Origin: Avisuccinivibrio sp964424565
Lineage (GTDB): Bacteria; Pseudomonadota; Gammaproteobacteria; Enterobacterales; Succinivibrionaceae
Direction of reading: 5' to 3'
Assembly: GCA_964424565.1 (NCBI GenBank)
Contig: CAYRIZ010000080.1
Span: forward strand, 1-6,453
Length of the DNA: 6,453 nucleotides
Shown: one piece after another, positions 6,449 to 6,453 of the stretch
Layout of the letters: each line of letters opens with the position of its first letter
How positions within the stretch are numbered: the stretch's first letter is position 1
The notes under the pieces: model-generated
Databases searched by the model: none
Told to the model about the DNA's origin: nothing
What the model saw: the letters and a program-made list of their open reading frames with translations, nothing else
Position numbers and translations under genes: made by a program

Positions 6449-6453
6449 CTTTT
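6399..6453 (-). repeat. Right copy of the 55-bp terminal inverted repeat
   Basis: Reverse complement of 3-57 with two mismatches (6426 and 6449). The match runs to the last base of the window and begins abruptly at 6399. If it is a mobile-element end, the tip faces inward near 6399-6401 and the body continues to the right beyond the window. No matching 8-10 bp direct repeat is visible between the DNA next to this copy and that next to the left copy, so the two look like separate insertions of the same element. Confidence 0.9.

Noticed and set aside
1..6453. CRISPR array, tRNA or rRNA gene, transposase or recombinase gene
   Set aside because: I looked for each and found none. No regularly spaced repeats, no tRNA-like cloverleaf, and no transposase or recombinase motifs in any frame, so any mobile-element body lies outside the window.

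Overview
The window is 6453 bp and looks like one short bacterial contig. It holds four intact genes between two near-identical copies of a short repeat in inverted orientation. By eye the genes are moderately GC-rich, with heavy CTG, GCC and GGC use, and the intergenic DNA is AT-richer. The long LacZ resembles beta-galactosidases of Firmicutes-type gut anaerobes (motifs such as DMESQMY and KPQECGNH). The regulator has the AARAAIRGGL-type central domain that I associate with gut Firmicutes AraC proteins. A gut-type anaerobe is likely, but I cannot fix the phylum. An FNR/CRP-like palindrome upstream of lacZ would also suit a gammaproteobacterium.

Layout, left to right. Positions 3-57 are the left repeat copy, ending 4 bp before the start of a dihydroxyacetone-kinase-type gene. 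Positions 62-1066 (DhaK-like) and 1076-1705 (DhaL-like) form a tightly coupled two-gene unit on the plus strand. Positions 1706-1900 are a spacer with a long GC-rich hairpin and a weak -10-like box. Positions 1901-3031 encode an AraC-family regulator. A strong hairpin terminator at 3054-3082 sits between it and the convergent lacZ gene (6130-3095, minus strand). Positions 6131-6398 look like a two-way promoter region with two palindromes. It drives lacZ leftward and, probably, a second gene rightward. That second gene keeps a good ribosome-binding site and start codon, but the right repeat copy (6399-6453) interrupts it after about five codons.

Function. LacZ should release galactose from beta-galactosides in the cytoplasm. 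The DhaK/DhaL pair phosphorylates a small ketose (dihydroxyacetone or a relative). Both kinase subunits keep their catalytic residues but depart from the canonical motifs around the substrate and nucleotide sites, so the true substrate may not be dihydroxyacetone. No DhaM phosphodonor subunit is present. One speculative link is that LacZ acting on galactosyl-glycerol would give glycerol, which can be oxidised to dihydroxyacetone.

The most notable structural point is the inverted repeat at the two extreme ends (53 of 55 positions match). I read it as the ends of two copies of one multi-copy element, probably an insertion sequence, that stopped the assembly. One copy displaced the upstream context of dhaK and now supplies its ribosome-binding site. 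The other cut off the gene divergent from lacZ. I see no clearly new biological system here.
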